Shown here one piece after another: positions 1 to 10,296 of a DNA stretch of 64,000 nt. Every line of letters begins with the position of its first letter. Within the stretch, counting starts at the first letter, position 1. Position numbers and translations under genes: made by a program. Source of the DNA: Ehrlichia chaffeensis str. Arkansas (GTDB lineage: Bacteria; Pseudomonadota; Alphaproteobacteria; Rickettsiales; Anaplasmataceae); contig NC_007799.1 of NCBI RefSeq assembly GCF_000013145.1, positions 248,001-312,000 of the forward strand, written 5' to 3'. The notes beneath the pieces are model-generated. The model made no database searches and was not told where the DNA came from. It was given only the letters and a program-made list of their open reading frames with translations.

Positions 1-2067
1 GATCAAAGTAAAATAGTTGCTACTGGAATGATTGATAACGAAAATGTGGACTTGACTTTTAATTTTGATGTTATATTTCCAAAGACGCTGTGTGATTACT
101 GGTTTGTTAATTTATATCCTGATTTAAATCGTTGGTATTGTACTAATGTGACAGACGGAAAAATTACTGATCTGAAACTTCAAATTAAAGGAAAACGCGA
201 TGGTATGTTCATCTATAATGATCTTTCAAACTATAATGTTAGTGCAAATATAGAAAATGTTTCGATAAAATTCAACCATAATTTTGATCCAGTGCGTATA
301 GTGCATGGTAAATTATATTTACGTGATAATCAATTTATTATTACTTCTGATAATTCGGATTTTAAAGGTGTAGTTATTCAAGATGGAATATTAAAAATAG
401 ATAATTTAAAAGATGAAAATGCAGTGATGACCATTAGTGGTAGTTCTGTGGGTGACGTAAAGCAATTATATAAAGCTGTAAATAAAGATGAATTTATACT
501 GTTAGATAATAACAAAATTTTTGGTAAGTCTCATACTAACTTTGATTTTAAGATATTTAATTTACTAAATGACGATATTGTAGATTATGTATCTTATATA
601 CATGCACAAATTGAATCTTTTAAAGCTGGTAGTATTTTGAATACTTTTGATGTTTATGATGCTAAGGTTGATGTTACATTACATGATAACGATGTGAATA
701 TAAATACTCAGGGTTATATGAATGGCTTTCCTATGTCTTTGAAAGTGGATAGAAATTTGCAAGATAATTATAAATTTCACTATGAATTTGCAGGGTATAT
801 TTCAGCGGACAATATAAAGGAGTTAGGAATTTTTGAATATGGAGATTGTTCAGGAGTAATGAAGTCAAACCTTCAATGGGATATTAATGCCAATAATACA
901 GTCATTACAGGGGATGTTGATCTTTCTCAGTTAAAAATTCACTTTGATGGATTAACACATAATAATTTTGATAGTGTAGTAAAGTTTTCTGCTTCATTTC
1001 AGGATAAGAAAGAAATTAAAATAGATAGTGCATCTATAGTTGGTAAAGGTGTAGATATAGAACTCAGTGGTAAAACGGGAGCCAATTTAGAATTATTATT
1101 AAATAAGGTAAAATTGAAAGATACAGATATTACAGCTGAGTTAAAGCGGAGTAATGATTCTATTACAGTAAAAGTATTCGGGGAATCTTTAGATTTAAGT
1201 ACTGTTGATTTTTCTGAGATGATGAAAGGGGAATCTCCGATGCAACAAACTAAAATTGATGTCAATGTAAGTCGCGTTATGATGAAAAATAATGTTGTAG
1301 CTAATAATGTAGATTTCAAATTAAGTTGTTATGATACTGTTTGTAATGAAATAAAATTGACAGGAAATTTTCTAGATAATAGTAATTTTAGTTTAGAGTA
1401 TGGGCCTATTGGATTAGAAATAAATACTGATAATGCAGGGGAACTTCTTCGTGCGATAGATATTTTAAAAGTTGTAGATAAAGGAAAATTATCTTTCTAT
1501 ATGTATCCGGTAAAAGCTGGTGAAATAACTTCTGGTATGTTTTCATTAACAAATTTTCATCTTGTAAATGCTTCCATTTTGGCTCAAATATTAACATTAT
1601 CCTCACTAAAAGGAGTAGTTAATACATTAAATGGTAAAGGAATATATTTCAATGCATTGAATGCACCATTTACTTATCAAGATAACTTAATAAGTATAGA
1701 TGAGTCTTGGATAGAGGGTTCTGAGTTAGGTATTAGTTTAGGTGGGGAAATTGATCTAAATACAAAGATGTTTAACATAAAAGGACAAATAATTCCTGCA
1801 TATGTGATTAATAAAATTATATGGCAAACTCCAATTATTGGAAAGTTGTTAACCGGAGGACAAAGTCGTGGTGTTATCGCTATAGATTACAAGGTAAAAG
1901 GTACAGATAAAGATCATGATTTATCAGTCAATTTGATGTCTATTTTGACACCTAACTTATTAAAAAGGGTATTAAAAATATTTGATAGTAAATTGTTAAA
2001 AAAAGAGCATGTCAAGAAAAGATCATCTGTTAATAAGGTAAATAATCAGGTGAGAATGGTATCATAA
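1..2067 (+). CDS. AsmA/YhdP-like envelope protein, C-terminal part (5' end outside window)
   Basis: The frame is open from the first base, so the true start lies upstream; the first ATG inside the window is at 28 and is probably internal. At least 688 residues are visible. The protein is rich in beta-strand-like stretches with many Asn, Asp, Ile and Val residues, as in the long repeating-groove proteins of the AsmA/YhdP/TamB type. The C-terminal part (about residues 510-640 from the ATG at 28) carries the best family resemblance: a stretch ending in GGEIDLNTKMFNIKG, then PAYVINKIIWQTPIIGKLLTGG and a VIAIDYKVKG segment, typical of AsmA_2-type C-termini. Family members are anchored in the inner membrane and are linked to phospholipid transport to the outer membrane or to outer-membrane assembly. 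The tail after residue 650 is Lys-rich. Family membership is likely; exact function is inferred. Confidence 0.7.
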   Translation, partial: DQSKIVATGMIDNENVDLTFNFDVIFPKTLCDYWFVNLYPDLNRWYCTNVTDGKITDLKLQIKGKRDGMFIYNDLSNYNVSANIENVSIKFNHNFDPVRIVHGKLYLRDNQFIITSDNSDFKGVVIQDGILKIDNLKDENAVMTISGSSVGDVKQLYKAVNKDEFILLDNNKIFGKSHTNFDFKIFNLLNDDIVDYVSYIHAQIESFKAGSILNTFDVYDAKVDVTLHDNDVNINTQGYMNGFPMSLKVDRNLQDNYKFHYEFAGYISADNIKELGIFEYGDCSGVMKSNLQWDINANNTVITGDVDLSQLKIHFDGLTHNNFDSVVKFSASFQDKKEIKIDSASIVGKGVDIELSGKTGANLELLLNKVKLKDTDITAELKRSNDSITVKVFGESLDLSTVDFSEMMKGESPMQQTKIDVNVSRVMMKNNVVANNVDFKLSCYDTVCNEIKLTGNFLDNSNFSLEYGPIGLEINTDNAGELLRAIDILKVVDKGKLSFYMYPVKAGEITSGMFSLTNFHLVNASILAQILTLSSLKGVVNTLNGKGIYFNALNAPFTYQDNLISIDESWIEGSELGISLGGEIDLNTKMFNIKGQIIPAYVINKIIWQTPIIGKLLTGGQSRGVIAIDYKVKGTDKDHDLSVNLMSILTPNLLKRVLKIFDSKLLKKEHVKKRSSVNKVNNQVRMVS

Positions 2068-2611
2068 AAAATTTTTTCTTGTTTAGGTTAATTTTAATAT
2101 TAGTAGCACTTATATAGATTTCGGTATAATTTCATATATAAGATCATAGTTAATATGTGTTGTATATAAACGACGTGTCATGTTATTAGGAAAAGTTCAT
2201 GTGATTGAAAGTTTACTATTAAATAATCAGCGGAATGATGTCTAAACTACATGCGGGAACGGATTTTAGTATATTAAATGATGTAAAATACATATTACTG
2301 AATTCATGTAGTTAAGTAATTGATTGTAGGAAAATATTATTATGGTGAACTTATAGATATGAAAAGAATTTGAAAAATTGATTTTTCTGTTTGTATATAT
2401 GTGAAATGATTTTTTGCGATATTTAAATTGATTGATAAAGATAAATTAAATGCTGATAAGAAAAATAAGAATAGCAATTATGTGCCTACTATTGATCATA
2501 ATAAATTTATGATATTGGGAATTTGTATATTGCATCTTTTTGTAGCTAAGATATAATTTATCGTATCTGTGTTTGCTATATTTTAGTTACTAGCTAAGAA
2601 AAGGAAAGTTA
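2068..2611. other. Intergenic region upstream of pyrH
   Basis: About 540 bases of AT-rich sequence with no convincing coding frame. The only structure picked out is a possible promoter near 2530-2557. No tRNA-like or rRNA-like sequence is seen. Confidence 0.6.
2530..2557 (+). promoter_or_regulatory. Putative sigma-70 promoter of pyrH-frr
   Basis: A TTGCAT hexamer (2530-2535) and a perfect TATAAT (2552-2557) are separated by 16 bases and sit about 55 bases upstream of the pyrH ATG. In DNA this AT-rich such matches arise by chance, so this is a candidate only. Confidence 0.35.
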
Positions 2612-3346
2612 ATGAGTGAGGCCTCTGCTACTAAAGTTAAGTATTCTAGAGTTTTACTAAAAGTGTCTGGTGAAGCGTTAATGGGAAAAAAAGGCTTTGG
2701 GTGTGATATAGAGGTGCTGGATAAGCTATCTCATGATCTCAAAGAAGTCCATAGTTTTGGAGTACAGCTGTGTTTGGTTGTAGGTGGTGGAAATATATTC
2801 CGTGGTGCATCAGCCTCAGCATCTTTTGGATTTGAGCGAGCTAGTAATGACTATATAGGAATGCTAGCTACTATGATGAATGCTTTATCTCTACAGAATG
2901 CTTTGGAAAAAGTAAATGTTCAATCTAGAGTTTTGTCAGCTATTCCTATTACTGCTGTCTGTGAAACATACATTAGAAGACGTGCTATACGTCATTTAGA
3001 AAAAGGGAGAGTAGTTATATGTGCTGCCGGAGTAGGTAGCCCATTCTTTACTACAGATACTGCAGCTGCGTTACGTGGTATAGAAATGGGTTGTGATGCT
3101 ATATTTAAAGGTACACAGGTTGATGGGGTATATTCTGCTGACCCTAAAAAAAATGCTGATGCGGTAAGATATGATAAAATTTCTTATCGTGATTTATTAT
3201 CGTTAGATCTTAAAATTATGGATGTTGCTGCTGTTTCTTTGGCTAGAGAGCATTCAGTACCTATTATTGTATTTAATCTGGGTCAACCTGGTAGTTTTGC
3301 GGATATAATCCGTGGAGATGGTTTGTATACGACAATATATAATTAA
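2612..3346 (+). CDS. pyrH: Uridylate (UMP) kinase
   Basis: Phosphorylates UMP to UDP with ATP in the cytoplasm, the committed step to UTP and CTP. This is the bacterial amino-acid-kinase-fold enzyme, not the eukaryotic UMP/CMP kinase type. Visible motifs are KVSGEAL (residues 17-23), [10 protein letters not shown] (56-65), the [12 protein letters not shown] nucleotide and substrate segment (about 148-160) and KGTQVDGVY (about 170). At 244 residues it has the usual family length. The start is supported by AAGGAAAG a few bases upstream of the ATG. It is followed 22 bases later by frr, the common pyrH-frr pairing of bacteria (often with tsf and rpsB upstream, which are not here). UTP inhibition and GTP activation are family properties not testable from sequence. 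Confidence 0.97.
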
Positions 3347-3368
3347 GTTAAAGTATTGGTATAAGTGA

Positions 3369-3926
3369 ATGATAAGTGAAGTTAAACAAGATGCTAAAAG
3401 TAGAATGGAAAAGAGTTTATCTGTATATTTAAGTGATATTGATGGTATTAGAACTGGAAGAGCAAGAACTTCTGTATTGAATGGAATTGTTGTTGAAACT
3501 TATGGTGGACGTGTAAAATTGAATACAATATCAAGTGTATCTGTATCTGATAATAAAACCTTGATGATTAAAGTATGGGATTCTAACAACATAGGGGCTA
3601 TCAAAACTGCAATTATGAATTCGAATCTTGGATTTGGGATTTCTTGTGAAGCAACAACAATTCGATTGACTGTTCCAGATATGACACAGGATATGAGAAA
3701 AAATTTGGTTAAGTTATTGGGTAAAATTTCAGAAGACTGTAGAGTTTCTATCCGTAATATACGTAGAGATATCATGGATAGATTAAAGGTCATGCAAGAT
3801 AGTAAAGAGATTTCTGAAGATGATTTACGTGTAGCTGGAGTAGAAATACAAAAGATCACAGATGATATTATGAAAAAAGTAAATGATGCTTTTACTTCGA
3901 AGGAGAAGGAATTGTTACATGTTTAA
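3369..3926 (+). CDS. frr: Ribosome recycling factor
   Basis: Splits the post-termination ribosome together with EF-G so that subunits can be reused. The 185-residue length is exactly typical. The family signature is clear: an N-terminal helix with a [10 protein letters not shown] segment (about residues 23-32), a central beta domain (VETYGG...[17 protein letters not shown]), and a C-terminal helix region with [10 protein letters not shown] and the [17 protein letters not shown] segment. It lies 22 bases behind pyrH on the same strand and is very probably cotranscribed. No obvious terminator is seen downstream; a tandem intergenic repeat begins about 130 bases later. Confidence 0.97.
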   Translation: MISEVKQDAKSRMEKSLSVYLSDIDGIRTGRARTSVLNGIVVETYGGRVKLNTISSVSVSDNKTLMIKVWDSNNIGAIKTAIMNSNLGFGISCEATTIRLTVPDMTQDMRKNLVKLLGKISEDCRVSIRNIRRDIMDRLKVMQDSKEISEDDLRVAGVEIQKITDDIMKKVNDAFTSKEKELLHV

Positions 3927-4701
3927 TTCTAATTATGGTTTTACAGAAGTCAGTTGCTTTGTTTTGATATTTCAAAGAATAAATTTTTAAAAAGTTGATA
4001 GATGCATGACTTTGAGTATTAGGAAGTACTATCTTAATCTGAATTTATATGTAATCCTTACTTCATAAGTTTTTTTTTCCATAACCCCTAATATATTCTT
4101 TATTTAAGAAAGGTATAAGCTGTATTTTAAAATAATTCTTATTATAACAATAGCGTATTGGCAATATACAGTTATATATGCACTCCTGCAAAGGAATCAG
4201 TGAAGGGAGAAAAATGAAGAAATTCTGAGGGTTGTAGTACCAGACTTCATGAGTTTTTTCCATAACTCCGTAATATATTCTTTATTTAAGAAAGGTATAA
4301 GCTGTATTTTAAAATAATTCTTATTATAACAATAGCGTATTGGCAATATACAGTTATATGTGCACTCCTGAGAGGAATCAGTGAAGGGAGAAAAATGAAG
4401 AAGTTCTGAGGGTTTATAGTACCAGATTTAACATTTCTAATTAATGTCTAAATAAAAACATCAATTCGAACTTTTTGTAATAATAATTGCATACTATTAA
4501 ACTTGCAACACAAAATAATATATATTAAGTACGCTCTAGTATAGAGGATAATAAGCATAAAGTTTTATATTTTTTAATGCAATATTCGTTAATATTAGTC
4601 TGTATAAATTTAATATTATGTAATAAAGACAAATAAAATGTATTTAGTTTTTCTATGATTTTAGTTAACATTATACTAAATTGTATTTATGATATAATTG
4701 G
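3927..4701. other. Intergenic region with tandem 184-bp repeat
   Basis: A 775-base gap between frr and cdsA. About half of it is the two-copy direct repeat described separately; the rest is AT-rich with no credible gene. The long minus-strand open frame inside the repeat has no coding character. Confidence 0.7.
4061..4426. repeat. Two-copy tandem direct repeat, about 184 bp per unit
   Basis: Copy 1 spans 4061-4244 and copy 2 spans 4245-4426, head to tail with no spacer. Both begin CTTCATAAGT/CTTCATGAGT and end TAGTACCAGA. The copies differ only by a few substitutions and small indels; for example the initial T run is shorter in copy 2, and TATATATGCACTCCTGCAAAGG becomes a TATGTGCACTCCTGAGAGG form. 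The unit has no usable open frame; an SD-like GAAGGGAG followed by ATGAAG runs into a stop after four codons. Large intergenic tandem repeats are well known in Ehrlichia, especially E. ruminantium, where copy number varies between strains. Confidence 0.92.
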
Positions 4702-5406
4702 TTGTTTTTATTAGAGAATATCTTGTATAAGTTTAATAATAATTTGGTTGAAACAATGGTAAGTGGTAATTTGTTTATAAGGTCATTGTCTTCTATATTG
4801 ATTTGTGCTGTTGTATCTTTATCTTTGTATTTTGGAGGAATCGCCTTTTATATTTTGTGTTTTTTTCTTGCTATGGTTTCTTCTGTTGAGTTGTTTAATA
4901 TTATGCAATGTAGAAGATTATATTATATTCCTGCATTTTTTATGATAGTAATACCTTATGCATCTTTGGTATATATTTATAATTTATTACATGGAGAGAT
5001 AATCCTGATATGGTTGATTTTTGTTATTTGGGGAACAGATGTAGCTGCATATTTTGTTGGTAAAAATATTGGCGAAAAAAAAATAGTTCCTATGATCAGT
5101 CCTAATAAGACATGGGCAGGGTTGTTTGGAGGTATAGTTGCTGGAGCGTTTATTAGTGTTGTTATATCTGTAATTTTTGGAATATTTTTTGTATTCCATG
5201 CATTTATCGCAGGTATTCTTATAGCATTTGTTGCACAAGTTGGTGATATTACAGAATCTTATGTAAAACGCTTATGTAAAGTAAAAGATAGTGGGAGCTT
5301 TATTCCTGGACATGGGGGTATTCTTGACCGCATGGATAGTTTTATTTTTACTGCACCGTTGGTTGCTTATTATGTCCAGAAGTTTTCTAAATTTTTTCTA
5401 GCATAA
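4702..5406 (+). CDS. cdsA: Phosphatidate cytidylyltransferase (CDP-diglyceride synthase)
   Basis: Makes CDP-diacylglycerol from CTP and phosphatidic acid at the inner membrane, the branch point for phospholipid synthesis. The protein is highly hydrophobic, with about six predicted membrane segments. The C-terminal CDP-alcohol signature is intact: SYVKRLCKVKDSGSFIPGHGG followed by ILDRMDS (about residues 188-214). An earlier SPNKTWAGLFGG segment (about 132-143) is also conserved in the family. The 234-residue length resembles other rickettsial CdsA proteins and is shorter than the E. coli enzyme. The start used is TTG at 4702; an in-frame ATG at 4756 is the alternative. Neither has a clear SD sequence, so the start is uncertain. 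Confidence 0.93.
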   Translation: MFLLENILYKFNNNLVETMVSGNLFIRSLSSILICAVVSLSLYFGGIAFYILCFFLAMVSSVELFNIMQCRRLYYIPAFFMIVIPYASLVYIYNLLHGEIILIWLIFVIWGTDVAAYFVGKNIGEKKIVPMISPNKTWAGLFGGIVAGAFISVVISVIFGIFFVFHAFIAGILIAFVAQVGDITESYVKRLCKVKDSGSFIPGHGGILDRMDSFIFTAPLVAYYVQKFSKFFLA

Positions 5407-5726
5407 TAGCTGCCAGTTTTTTAATTTTTTATTACAATTTTTACGTTTTTTTTTGCATGTATTCTAGTTGTATTAGTTAATACTATAGCATATATAAATG
5501 TACCCAATTAATATATATTTCCCCTTTTACTGTTTGGTTATTTAAGTGATCAAATCACAAGCTTAACTTCATTTAATTAATAGTAGTGCAGGATGTTAGT
5601 ATGTAGGTTTTTTCCTGTATACAGTTAATTTTTTAAATAAATTTCTAGCATTTATTATAATTATATGTTTTTATTAGATAAATTACTTAATTTTTTAAGT
5701 ATTAGAAATTTATTTATGAGGTTTTC
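5407..5726. other. Intergenic region between cdsA and the accessory block
   Basis: 320 AT-rich bases with no gene. It marks the boundary between conserved genes and the lineage-specific block. Confidence 0.5.
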
Positions 5727-6776
5727 ATGCGTAATATATCTAACCTTTTATATTTCTCTTGTTATTCAAAGTTGGGTGAGATAAGTGGAAGGTTATACAG
5801 TATGCATTGTGCTAGATTAGATGAGAAACCAGAGCTGTATAGACCATTTACTTTAAATGCAGGAGCATTGTTAAGACTTGCTAGTTATGCTTGTGATGCT
5901 TTAAGTGACCAAGCTGTGGTGGAACGTGTAAATTTAGATCGAGATGTTGTAGAAATTATAAAATTTGATGTATTGAATATTATAACTTCTTTAATTAAGG
6001 TATATAATAGTGTTATTGATATGCGTATTCATCCTGAACAAACAAATGATTTAGTATTTTCTGCAAAATTGTTATTACATGAGGTGAAAAACACTTTAAA
6101 TAGGATGAGATGTTTATGCCAGAAATTAATAAAGTATAGTAATGTAATTGCAAGAGATGATTTTTTGCATATGTCTCTTGCTGTTCATAATCTTGATTTT
6201 TTTTCTTATAATATACAGGAGTACGTTGACGATATAAAATCTGCAATATCAGAGCCGTGTAGGTCAATGAGTATGGCAAGTGTTCCTGCTACAGAACGAG
6301 CAAAAATATCAAGTGAAAATTTTAATATATTAGAACCCTTAGATTTTAATAAGAATCGTTATTTATGTGATTTGAAGGATAAAGCTATATCTGAATTAGT
6401 TCCAGTATATGATGAATCTCTTACTGACTTGGGACTTAGATATGGATATGATATATCACTTTTGTTCAAATCTGTTATGATATCTACTCAAGAGTATAGG
6501 CAGCCTTTCTCTAAAGGATCACGATTAGTTATATTAAATTGTGGGAGAGTAGCATGCATTAATGATCTAAAAGATGGCTTTATTTTATATAATAAGTTTA
6601 TAGTTTCTTTAGCTGAAGGTGGTGTTGTTTATAGTACTTCCTCTAATATAGGTTTAAGAGAGTTGTCTGGTTGTGATCAAGAAGCTCAAGGGAGGGTTTA
6701 TAGTCCAGATTCTGTTTTATCTAGTAGTGATGAAGAATTGATAACTTCTTTGGGTAGTGCAGATAAAAATAAGTAA
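5727..6776 (+). CDS. Hypothetical protein, 349 residues, Ehrlichia-type
   Basis: I do not recognise a family. The ATG is preceded by GAGG at a good distance (TATGAGGTTTTCATG), supporting the start. No signal peptide or convincing membrane helix is present. Residues 1-160 are predicted mainly helical with regularly spaced Leu and Ile (for example a segment around LHEVKNTLNRMRCLCQKLIK). Residues 230-300 look more mixed. The last 50 residues are polar and Ser/Asp/Glu-rich (SPDSVLSSSDEELITSLGS). It is the first gene of the lineage-specific block and unlike its neighbours has no N-terminal membrane anchor. Real-gene status is supported by length, RBS and unbroken frame; function is unknown. Confidence 0.8.
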   Translation: MRNISNLLYFSCYSKLGEISGRLYSMHCARLDEKPELYRPFTLNAGALLRLASYACDALSDQAVVERVNLDRDVVEIIKFDVLNIITSLIKVYNSVIDMRIHPEQTNDLVFSAKLLLHEVKNTLNRMRCLCQKLIKYSNVIARDDFLHMSLAVHNLDFFSYNIQEYVDDIKSAISEPCRSMSMASVPATERAKISSENFNILEPLDFNKNRYLCDLKDKAISELVPVYDESLTDLGLRYGYDISLLFKSVMISTQEYRQPFSKGSRLVILNCGRVACINDLKDGFILYNKFIVSLAEGGVVYSTSSNIGLRELSGCDQEAQGRVYSPDSVLSSSDEELITSLGSADKNK

Positions 6777-7328
6777 TATGTTGACAGGTAATGAAACACT
6801 TTTTTTATGTAATTATTAGTACTAATTTTGTGATTACTAAAAGATTATTACAACATTTAAGCCTTTTGTTTTTATGCATTTTCAAAATAAATATTCTGTA
6901 ATTTTATATGGTTACTGTTTTGTAAATATATGATTAGTAGTATTTTAATAAAATTATTAAAATATAAATAGTAGTATATAAAATATTTTTGTATTAAAAC
7001 TTTTTCTTTAGTAATTTGTTTTTAATTTTGCATAGATGAAGAGTTTATTGGTGATTTTACATATTAAGTATAGTGTTAATTTTAGCAAATAGTAAATATT
7101 TTAATTAAAAAAAGTGGGTATTACTAATTAGCTGATATTTAAATGTAAATTATGTAAAAAAGTTAACCTAAATTATATAACTATATGATCTAACCATAAT
7201 ATCAATACTATTTTTGTAAAAGAATAGTAATAAAAGATGTTTTTTTTAAGCTTTTTCTTAATATCTTGTAAGAAAAATTAAATAGTACTAAAATATATTA
7301 ATATTTATTATTAATTTTTAGGTGTTTT
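6777..7328. other. Intergenic region, no gene seen
   Basis: About 550 bases, extremely AT-rich, with frequent stops in all frames. Nothing supportable apart from the AGGTG ribosome-binding site just before 7329. Confidence 0.5.
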
Positions 7329-8063
7329 ATGGCTGACAATCTAAGTAAAATGGAAAAAACCTTAAATATAATTCTTTTTATTATACTTTTTCCTATTATG
7401 TTACCAGTTTTTTTATATATTAAGTTAAGTGAAAAAATTAATAAAGCTGTGTCTGTACAAAAAGAGAGAAGCAAGATTAGTAGGGGAGCGAATAGATATG
7501 TTCAAGGGGTGTTAAGTAAATATAGTGAAGATACGTTAAAACATGATAGTCGTGAAAGACTAAGGTTTCGATATGCAACTTCTCTTATTATGCGTTCATT
7601 ATATAGTATTACAACAGAGCATTATAGTATAGGTAATTATCATGATTCAGAACATTTGAGCGCATTAGAACAACTAGCTACGAAGATGGTCATAAGTCGT
7701 GGTTCTATAATGAGAGCTTATGCATTTGTTAGTAATTCTATACGTAGTGGTCAAGAAGATTGTGATTCTGCTGATAGTATTAAAGAAATAAAAAAGACTA
7801 TAGCATTATTCGAAGAATTATATCAAAATAGCTCTGATTTCATGAGAAAAGCTGATGCCATTTATGCGGATGTTAAGGGCTCTGAAGTCTGTGAGAGAGT
7901 ATTAAAAATGCATGACGCAAGTAAAGTGGTGAAATATAATAGTGAGTTTTGTATAAAAAAGCTTAAAATTATGTTAAAAAATGAAATTGCTGCAGCAAAG
8001 CGGAACGGTTTATGTAATACTAGTGTTGATGGAGTTTCTAATCCTGGTTTAAGTGCTGCTTAA
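7329..8063 (+). CDS. Hypothetical membrane-anchored protein, 244 residues
   Basis: Family not recognised. One strong hydrophobic segment near the N-terminus (about residues 12-33, IILFIILFPIMLPVFLYIKL) is followed by a basic stretch (KINKAVSVQKERSKISRG), suggesting an anchor whose C-terminal domain stays on the positive (cytoplasmic) side. Residues 60-235 are predicted all-helical, with many charged residues and few aromatics. The start is supported by AGGTG seven bases before the ATG. The architecture of short N-terminus, one helix, then a unique helical domain recurs in the + strand genes at 9565, 11077, 14185 and 15401. A hairpin follows the stop at 8093-8118. Confidence 0.8.
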   Translation: MADNLSKMEKTLNIILFIILFPIMLPVFLYIKLSEKINKAVSVQKERSKISRGANRYVQGVLSKYSEDTLKHDSRERLRFRYATSLIMRSLYSITTEHYSIGNYHDSEHLSALEQLATKMVISRGSIMRAYAFVSNSIRSGQEDCDSADSIKEIKKTIALFEELYQNSSDFMRKADAIYADVKGSEVCERVLKMHDASKVVKYNSEFCIKKLKIMLKNEIAAAKRNGLCNTSVDGVSNPGLSAA

Positions 8064-9564
8064 AACATTGTTTTGTATACCATACATGAATTGTTAATGG
8101 GGCTAAAGCTCCATTAACAGGAATAATATCATAAGAAATATAATTTATATTGAATAATTTTATATGATTCATATTCATTATTTGAGACGAATTTGATGTG
8201 TATAAAAGAAAATGTGCTTAAGAAACTATGAATACTCTTGATGATAATTATAAAGTGAGGTTGAATTAAATTATAAATGTCCTTATTTGTAGTAACTATA
8301 GTAATTTCAAGCACCTTTTATTTATGTATTTGATATATTTAGATATTAAGAATAATTTTAAGTACGTTAACCTGTAGTAAGAATTACATAAATTGAATTT
8401 TTCAATATTAAAGCACCCTTATACTAATATTTTTAACATGTTCTAAATTAATGTAAAAGATTGTAAAGTAAGATAACGTATGATTGTTTAGTAGCTAGAT
8501 TGTTAGTTAGTGTAAATTTAAAAAAGCATTTATGTTGCTTAAGTGTTAGTTGAAATGGGCGATTGAAGACTAAATTATAAATGATTATAGTTTGTATTTA
8601 TAAATTTTATTTAAATTTATTAGATTTTAAATTAGGTAGAAGAATTTTTATAAGGTAAATTCTATTAATAGTTTATGATATTTTAATAGTTTGAAGAATT
8701 ACATAAAAGATTTCTAAAGTGAACCGTTGGATTTTTGTAGCAATGCTTATGACTTTAGTGTAAAAGTTGTTCTATATTATTAATTTTTAACTTTTTGAAA
8801 ATTTTAGTACATACTTACTCAGTGTAATAGTATATTTGTTAAAAATCTGGAAGTATTAAGTAATTGTTCTATTAGTAAGCTGCATGAATTTGTAAATGTA
8901 TAGTTTATCCTAAATATTCTCGTAAAACATGTTTATATGTTTTATCTTAAAATCATGGGTTTTAGACTTGTCTTAGACATGTTATTCTAAAGGGAAATGG
9001 AATTTAGAACAAAAGATTTATGAATGTGTTTTCTTTTATTTCTAGGTTTAAGCAACTTTTTCGTATTTTAATGTTTTATTATTATTGTATGACTTTATGT
9101 AATATAATTTTGTAACTTTTTCAATATTTTTGCTGAAGTAGGTGTTCATATTACTGGTGGATTATAATCTGTGATTTTGTATTCTGCTCAATGGAAAATA
9201 AAGTTGATTATTGTATAAAAATAATCTGAGATATTGTGTGTAAAATGTAAAATTTGCTAGATACTACTAAACATAAACAATAATTCTTATTATTAATCAT
9301 TATTAATCAGTTATGAAATTTTATGAAAAACTAGTTATGAATATGTGTGGATAGTATTTTCTAGGATGATATGGAGCAATGTAATAACTTGTTATCTAAT
9401 AATTTCTGCATATGTTTTTGTGACTGATAGCACTTAATAACAGGGTATTTTTTGTTAAATTTTATTTAATATTATTAGTTAATATATTAAGTATATATCA
9501 TTTAGTGTAGTTATTAACGTTAGTAGTGTGTAAGTTTACTTATATTAACTTATGAGTTTGCATT
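8064..9564. other. Long intergenic region, no intact gene
   Basis: About 1.5 kb with no open frame of note on either strand, very AT-rich and strikingly poor in C on the + strand (8581-8640 contains no C). Apart from the hairpin at 8093-8118 nothing specific is seen. It could be eroded former coding sequence, but no recognisable remnant was found. Confidence 0.55.
8093..8118. terminator. Strong hairpin downstream of the 7329 gene
   Basis: Left arm GTTAATGGGGCT (8093-8104) pairs with AGCTCCATTAAC (8107-8118), with a single G-T pair and a very tight loop. It lies 30 bases after the stop codon. No T-run follows, so it may be a weak terminator, an mRNA 3'-end stabiliser, or a protein site instead. 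Confidence 0.45.
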
Positions 9565-10296
9565 ATGAAATACGGAACTTATTTAGCTATGGCTAGTCTT
9601 TTGATATGTATTATTTTTGCTTTAATGTTATATGGTATATTGAAAAAGTGTAGAACTTCTAGAGCAGTACTAAATGGAGTTGATACATTACCTAAGCATG
9701 TCTATAGTATTTCTAATAGTAGATTACATAATTCTATTCTTTGTTACTTAAAAGTAAAATTGAAAGAACAGTTAAAGGATTTTTGTGATAGAAATAATGT
9801 TGAATGTATAAAAGCTGAGTCTGCTCAATATGGTGTTTTGATGGTTAAAGTTGGATTTGAGTATGTGCAGCATCAAATGGCTTGTTTTATTAGTGAAATT
9901 CAGAATGATGATATTTATAAGAAAGCATTGTTGTTAGGTAATGTTATTTCTCAATCTGAAAACTTAATATTTGCGTACAGTGAATACCGATATGCTTTGA
10001 TAAAATGTGAATTACAAAACATATTGTACGCTCGTATTTCATTAAGAAATATATTTAATCTAGTAAAAGATATAAAAGTAAAAGATCAGATTGAGTTAAT
10101 GAAAACATATCATGCAAAATTAGATTGTGGTTTAGCTTTTATTGCTAAAGGACTTGGTTTTATTATGAAGGATGTTGGAGTGTTAGATGAATTTGATAGT
10201 ATTCGAGAACTATGTGATGATGGATTCTTGTATGATGATGACTATTTAACTTTTACTTCAATATCTTTAAAAAGTATCGAAGGTTATACACATTAA
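9565..10296 (+). CDS. Hypothetical membrane-anchored protein, 243 residues
   Basis: No family recognised. A single hydrophobic helix at about residues 7-27 (YLAMASLLICIIFALMLYGIL) is followed by KKCRTSR, so the positive charges lie on its C-terminal side and the 215-residue domain is predicted cytoplasmic. The remainder is predicted mostly helical and ends in an acidic stretch (DEFDSIRELCDDGFLYDDDY). Only a weak RBS-like sequence precedes the ATG. It is isolated by 1.5 kb of non-coding DNA upstream and 0.8 kb downstream, so it is probably its own transcription unit. Frame integrity over 730 bases in such AT-rich DNA argues that it is a real gene. Confidence 0.78.
   Translation: MKYGTYLAMASLLICIIFALMLYGILKKCRTSRAVLNGVDTLPKHVYSISNSRLHNSILCYLKVKLKEQLKDFCDRNNVECIKAESAQYGVLMVKVGFEYVQHQMACFISEIQNDDIYKKALLLGNVISQSENLIFAYSEYRYALIKCELQNILYARISLRNIFNLVKDIKVKDQIELMKTYHAKLDCGLAFIAKGLGFIMKDVGVLDEFDSIRELCDDGFLYDDDYLTFTSISLKSIEGYTH

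Noticed and set aside
4063-4263. Minus-strand open frame in the intergenic repeat
   Set aside because: It spans one repeat unit, has no RBS and no coding character, and is not preserved in the second copy.
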